Shown: positions 60,841-64,000 of the stretch, piece by piece
Position numbering within the stretch: position 1 is the stretch's first letter
Layout: every line of letters begins with the position of its first letter
DNA from: 55-13 sp037190145
GTDB lineage: Bacteria; Armatimonadota; Fimbriimonadia; Fimbriimonadales; Fimbriimonadaceae
Reading direction: 5' to 3'
NCBI GenBank assembly: GCA_037190145.1
Contig: JBBCJU010000003.1
Location: forward strand, 62,001-126,000
Length of the DNA: 64,000 nucleotides
Translations under genes and position numbers: made by a program
The notes under the pieces: model-generated
Seen by the model: only the letters and a program-made list of their open reading frames with translations
Database searches by the model: none
Told to the model about the DNA's origin: nothing

Positions 60841-61540
60841 CATAAAGAAACCTGGATTCAGTAAGGAGCAAATCGTTCACATCATCCTAGAAGGATCCTC
60901 TCGCCAGATCAGTCAGATCGACCTTTGTCGTTAACTCGGGATCAGTAAAATAAACGTTCCAGGTGCGAAACTTGAACGATTTAGGTACTTATGCATACGA
61001 CACGTTACGCCTGAAAAAATAGTTGACGAGAACCCGTAAACGCAGGGTGGGGATGCCTATACCAGATCCTACCACCTGCACAAACCAACTCTGAAGTCTG
61101 GACTTCGTTTAAAAATTGGCACAAGGGTACTGACTTCAAGATTCTAGCGGTCATCGATAAATTCACCCCAGAGTGTCTAACTTTGCAACAAGCAGTCAGC
61201 CATCAGGGCCCCAAGTTTCGTTCTATCCTTCCCTCATTTTTTAAGGACAGAAATGTGCCCAAGTATTTTAGAATCGATAGTGGCGCAACGTTTGTTTCGA
61301 GCTCGCTCACTTTGTGGCTGGCGATATCGAGGACCCCGGAGTCGGTTCATGAATCTAGGCTCGTACTGGCAAATCGGAACCATCGAAAACTTTGATGGCA
61401 AGCTTATAGCCGAGTTTCTCGACGCTAAACTCTTCCATAACCTAGCCAACACAGAGCTCAAACTCATCTATTGAAGGAATTTCTAAAACCATCAAATACC
61501 TCATTGGTCCATCGCCTGCTTTACTCCAGCCACGTGAGCA
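60841..61540 (+). mobile_element. Decayed IS3-family insertion sequence
   Basis: Translated pieces of both transposase parts are visible in shifting frames. OrfA start: KKPGFSKEQIVHIILEGS at about 60844. OrfB: RKRRVGMPIPDPTTCTNQL (61036-61090), SLDFV, then FKILAVIDKFTPECLTLQ (61132-61188), VPKYFRIDSGATFVSSSLTLWL (as two pieces around 61258-61320), IGTIENFDGKLIAEFLD and NHQIPHWSIACFTPAT to about 61534. Several stops and frameshifts inactivate it. No inverted repeats or target duplication could be recognised. Confidence 0.85.
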
Positions 61541-61702
61541 AAGAACTTTTGAAGGACAGATTTTAAGCAAAAAGATGGGGCAGCTAAGAACCAATTTAGA
61601 ACGAATCGTTCTTCCCTTGCTTCAATTCAAAATCAGCATCTGCACACAAATCTAATAGTTATTCCAAGCTTGAAGCAAAATTACTAGAGTCATGTCACAT
61701 TG

Positions 61703-61714
61703 TATGCTTACACA
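61703..61714 (+). promoter_or_regulatory. TATGCT -10 six bases before a start codon
   Basis: TATGCT (61703-61708), TACACA, ATG 61715. The -35 is weak. Confidence 0.45.
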
Positions 61715-62320
61715 ATGAGAGTCAACCGCAAGACCAATCCCCAAGTGGTTGATGGTCGAGTCCAAAAGAAGAACAACGACCGCACAACTCATAACTATTA
61801 CAACCACTACGAGCCGGAGCTTTTCATTGACCGCCGGAGGCCTGGACCAGGTGCGAGGCACCTTTTGAAAGTGGAGGATATCCAGAATTTTATTGCGATC
61901 ATCCCGAATTGGTCCGAGCTCAGTAAGGGCTTAGATGCCATTGCCCTGCTCCCATACAATGACGAAGCCTATGGCTATTACAACCTGGCGGGCATCATCA
62001 AAATCATGGCTTGGCCTACAGAGCTTTGGATTGAATATTCTGGAGAATGGAGTGAACGAAAAACTTGGCTTATTCAGAAACTAGAGGTAGAGGTCGAGAC
62101 TCTGTCCTATGGAGGAAGCCTTTCAAAGTTTACTGAAAATCAAGCCAAGGCATTTCAACTCCTTGGAACCTTTCTCCATGAACTTGGCCACCATGTTGAC
62201 CGTAACCAATGTCGAGGGCAGCACGATTGTCCTGGCGGTGAGCCATTCGCGATTGCCTTCGAACACGAAATGCAGCAGAAAATATGGCCAGAGTATGTAA
62301 AGCGCTTTCCGGTGCTTTAA
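61715..62320 (+). CDS. HExxH metallopeptidase-like protein, unknown family
   Basis: 201 residues from ATG 61715. A TTG five codons earlier lies in the -10 and was rejected. N-terminal basic region, then MAWPTELWIEYSGEWSERKTWL and the metal motif FLHELGHHVDRNQ near residue 155, followed by EPFAIAFEHEMQQKIWPEY. The E after HExxH could be the third ligand, as in other minimal gluzincin-like proteins. No signal peptide. Its family cannot be named. It follows the IS3 remnant. Confidence 0.65.
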   Translation: MRVNRKTNPQVVDGRVQKKNNDRTTHNYYNHYEPELFIDRRRPGPGARHLLKVEDIQNFIAIIPNWSELSKGLDAIALLPYNDEAYGYYNLAGIIKIMAWPTELWIEYSGEWSERKTWLIQKLEVEVETLSYGGSLSKFTENQAKAFQLLGTFLHELGHHVDRNQCRGQHDCPGGEPFAIAFEHEMQQKIWPEYVKRFPVL

Positions 62321-62431
62321 TAATCCTTGATCGACACCCCGCGCAAACTCACTAGGTAAACGCAACCTTAACTATCACCCTATCGTAAAATTCTGCGATT
62401 TAGTGGACAATAGAACGTTTTTGGGGAAACC

Positions 62432-63574
62432 ATGGAATTTGCAACTACACCTTTAAAGTCGAAGGCGGATGAACTTTACGCCAATCAGGATTATCTTGGC
62501 GCAGCCGAAGAGTATCGAAAAGCCGTTGAAGATCAACCGGGCAATGCTACAGCTCGAAAGCAATATGGATTGTCCTTAGTTCTGGGCAAGAAGGTGGATG
62601 AAGGGCTGGATGTTTTGAAAACCGCAGCATCCATGCAAGCAGCAAATCCAGAAGTGCGGTATGCCTACGGGTACGGATTGGGAATGGCCGGGAAATTTGA
62701 CGAAGCCATCCAGGAGTTGGATGTGGCTTTGAATCTCCAACCCAATCATATTCCCGCCCGCCAAGGATTGATCTACTGCCTTCTCACTAGCGGTCAAGCA
62801 ATAGCCCAGGTCAATCCATTACTGGGAGAACAAAGACTGGATAGAGCCTTCAAGCTAGATCCAAAGAATGCTCATATCGCATCGGCTTACCTAGATCTCA
62901 TGGTGCGTGGAAATCAGAAAGGTAAAGCCATCAGTTTCATCAAGGATCTCGATGCTCATTTGAAGACTCAGTCCCCTTTGAAAGAGAACCTTGAAAAGTT
63001 GCGGACAGACCCTGAATACATCGCAAGTATGAAACAGCTTGCGATGGCGCAGAAAACAAGCGCTCCGACAACTTCAGCCCCGGTGGGCAATTCCAGCCTT
63101 AAACAGGTTCCTTGCCCAGCCTGCAAGCAACTAATCATGGACTATGCCGCCATTTGTCCTCACTGCAATACACGGATTCGGGCTACAGGCACCTTTGCTG
63201 CACATGACACCGGCCCGCGAGTTGAGTGGCAAGAGGTTGCTTTCACCATCATGTCGGTCCTCATTATCGGATTGGCCACTTGGGCTTTCCTACTCTCTTT
63301 TCCAGCGGCTCAGAAAGAAGGGTTTGCGGGTATTTCCACAGTGCCGCTTGTCCTAAGCGTGATCCAAGCTTGTATTGGATTGGGATTGCTTTTTCGCCAA
63401 GAATGGATTGGATTTCTCGCAAAAATATTCTTGTATATCCGCATCATGATTGCCTTGCCGTGGTTTGCGGTTTCGTTTATGGCTGGGAAGTGGGATTGGG
63501 CCGGAGAGAGCTTCTTACAGCTAGCTGTTGCCGGATTCATGATCTATCTGATCAATTACGTTATGGGAGACTAA
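62432..63574 (+). CDS. TPR protein with zinc ribbon and C-terminal membrane helices
   Basis: 380 residues. N-terminal tetratricopeptide repeats (LYANQDYLGAAEEYRKAVEDQPGN, YGLGMAGKFDEAIQELDVALNLQPNH), a zinc ribbon CPACKQL...CPHCNT near residue 227-245, then three hydrophobic segments at the C-terminus. Probably a membrane-attached adaptor. Function unknown. Confidence 0.78.
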   Translation: MEFATTPLKSKADELYANQDYLGAAEEYRKAVEDQPGNATARKQYGLSLVLGKKVDEGLDVLKTAASMQAANPEVRYAYGYGLGMAGKFDEAIQELDVALNLQPNHIPARQGLIYCLLTSGQAIAQVNPLLGEQRLDRAFKLDPKNAHIASAYLDLMVRGNQKGKAISFIKDLDAHLKTQSPLKENLEKLRTDPEYIASMKQLAMAQKTSAPTTSAPVGNSSLKQVPCPACKQLIMDYAAICPHCNTRIRATGTFAAHDTGPRVEWQEVAFTIMSVLIIGLATWAFLLSFPAAQKEGFAGISTVPLVLSVIQACIGLGLLFRQEWIGFLAKIFLYIRIMIALPWFAVSFMAGKWDWAGESFLQLAVAGFMIYLINYVMGD

Positions 63575-63589
63575 CGGCCAGAATCAGGT

Positions 63590-63623
63590 GTTTCTTAGGC
63601 TGTCGATTGACGGCCTAAGAAAC
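63590..63623 (+). terminator. Hairpin after the TPR gene
   Basis: 11-bp stem GTTTCTTAGGC / GCCTAAGAAAC. It contains the -35 of the next gene's promoter, so terminator and promoter overlap. No T tract. Confidence 0.6.
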
Positions 63624-63641
63624 CCTCACTATAATCTCGAC
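63607..63641 (+). promoter_or_regulatory. Near-consensus promoter with ATG at +1
   Basis: TTGACG (63607-63612), 17 bases, TATAAT (63630-63635), CTCGAC, then ATG 63642. No ribosome-binding site between the -10 and the ATG. This is the clearest leaderless arrangement in the window. Confidence 0.85.
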
Positions 63642-64000
63642 ATGCTTCTGACGACTCTCGCTTCTATCATGCTCACTGGGCAACCCATGATGAAGCCCAC
63701 TCATTTTGGGTTCCTAGTCACAGGCAAGACTCCGCCTAAGGCAACGGCGGAAGAGATTCAGAAGTATCAGGCAGCCCACATAGAGAACTTCAAGCGATTA
63801 CATGGACTTAGCAAGCTAATGACCGCGGGCCCGTGTGCCGATCCAGAAAAGACGAAGCGAGGGATTGTAATTCTTAGTGTCCAGGATAAGAAAGAAATTC
63901 CTGGCCACTTTAAACTTGATCCTTACATTACAAAAGGGTTCATGGAACTCCAAACATTCCCAATCAGAGTTGAGTTCGGCAAGATAAACACTGAGGGGAT
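63642..64000 (+). CDS. Exported YCII-domain protein, 3' truncated by window
   Basis: 119 codons visible, with no stop before the window end. Short signal-like start (MLLTTLASIMLTG). The YCII fold is recognisable in HFGFLVTGKTPP, AAHIENFKRLHGLSKLMTAGP and FKLDPYITKGFMELQTFPI (the HxxN/H-D elements of the YciI family). The family's role is unclear. ATG 63642 is set by the promoter. Confidence 0.75.
   Translation, partial: MLLTTLASIMLTGQPMMKPTHFGFLVTGKTPPKATAEEIQKYQAAHIENFKRLHGLSKLMTAGPCADPEKTKRGIVILSVQDKKEIPGHFKLDPYITKGFMELQTFPIRVEFGKINTEG

Noticed and set aside
1..64000. CRISPR array or prophage
   Set aside because: No regularly spaced long repeats, integrase, or capsid genes were seen.

Overview
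The window looks like chromosomal DNA of a free-living, Gram-negative-type bacterium, most probably an Armatimonadota (Fimbriimonas-like) member. Three pilin-like genes share the same 'FTLIELLVVIAIIAILAAIL' N-terminus followed by FPVFAQAK, which I associate with that phylum. There is also a PEP-CTERM protein, many small exported proteins without named families, and roughly even base composition. The taxonomic call is inference.

Layout. 1-7.0 kb: end of a TPR-like gene, a bidirectional terminator, then the proteostasis run tig-clpP-clpX on the minus strand, a four-gene operon joined by ATGA overlaps (DUF2721, TIGR01777 epimerase, GDPD-like, zinc ribbon), and ubiX. 7-14 kb: exported or membrane unknowns, including a 1180-residue coiled-coil/propeller-like protein, and a CHASE3 histidine kinase. 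14-19.8 kb: rtcB, a PEP-CTERM protein, a bacterial homologue of eukaryotic protein N-terminal glutamine amidase (NTAQ1), a nitroreductase, a YVTN propeller and an EVE protein. 19.8-24 kb: two overlapping amidohydrolase genes. 24-36 kb: three scattered paralogues of a large exported protein with an STN-like N-terminus, interleaved with accB, a CocE-type hydrolase, DinB and lipoproteins. 36-38.4 kb: three uncharacterised genes. 38.6-41.3 kb: groEL and groES separated by an insertion-like four-helix-bundle gene with complementary flanks, a CIRCE operator, a 100-nt inverted repeat and tRNA-Arg. 41.3-43.4 kb: small, partly broken genes. 43.4-53.5 kb: pepF, an Lrp regulator, pstB, aroC, DUF1003, a histone-deacetylase-like protein, a triple-repeat secreted protein, a pilin and pgk. 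53.5-57.3 kb: two more pilins, a tiny lipoprotein-like gene and metY. 57.3-64 kb: a GGDEF/HD-GYP protein, a cysteine-dioxygenase-like cupin, a decayed IS3 element, a HExxH protein, a TPR/zinc-ribbon membrane protein and a truncated YCII gene.

Working together: tig, clpP and clpX form a folding/degradation unit, and groES/groEL is predicted to be HrcA-controlled through CIRCE. The NTAQ1 homologue hints at an N-terminal-residue degradation route, but no ClpS or aminoacyl-transferase is present here. Metabolic housekeeping genes (accB, aroC, pgk, metY, ubiX, pstB) are dispersed rather than clustered by pathway.

A recurring regulatory theme is a -10 hexamer of form TANNNT lying exactly six bases before the start codon. 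The cleanest case is TTGACG-N17-TATAAT-N6-ATG at 63607-63644. This implies that several genes here are transcribed as leaderless mRNAs. No CRISPR array, prophage, rRNA or intact transposon was seen.
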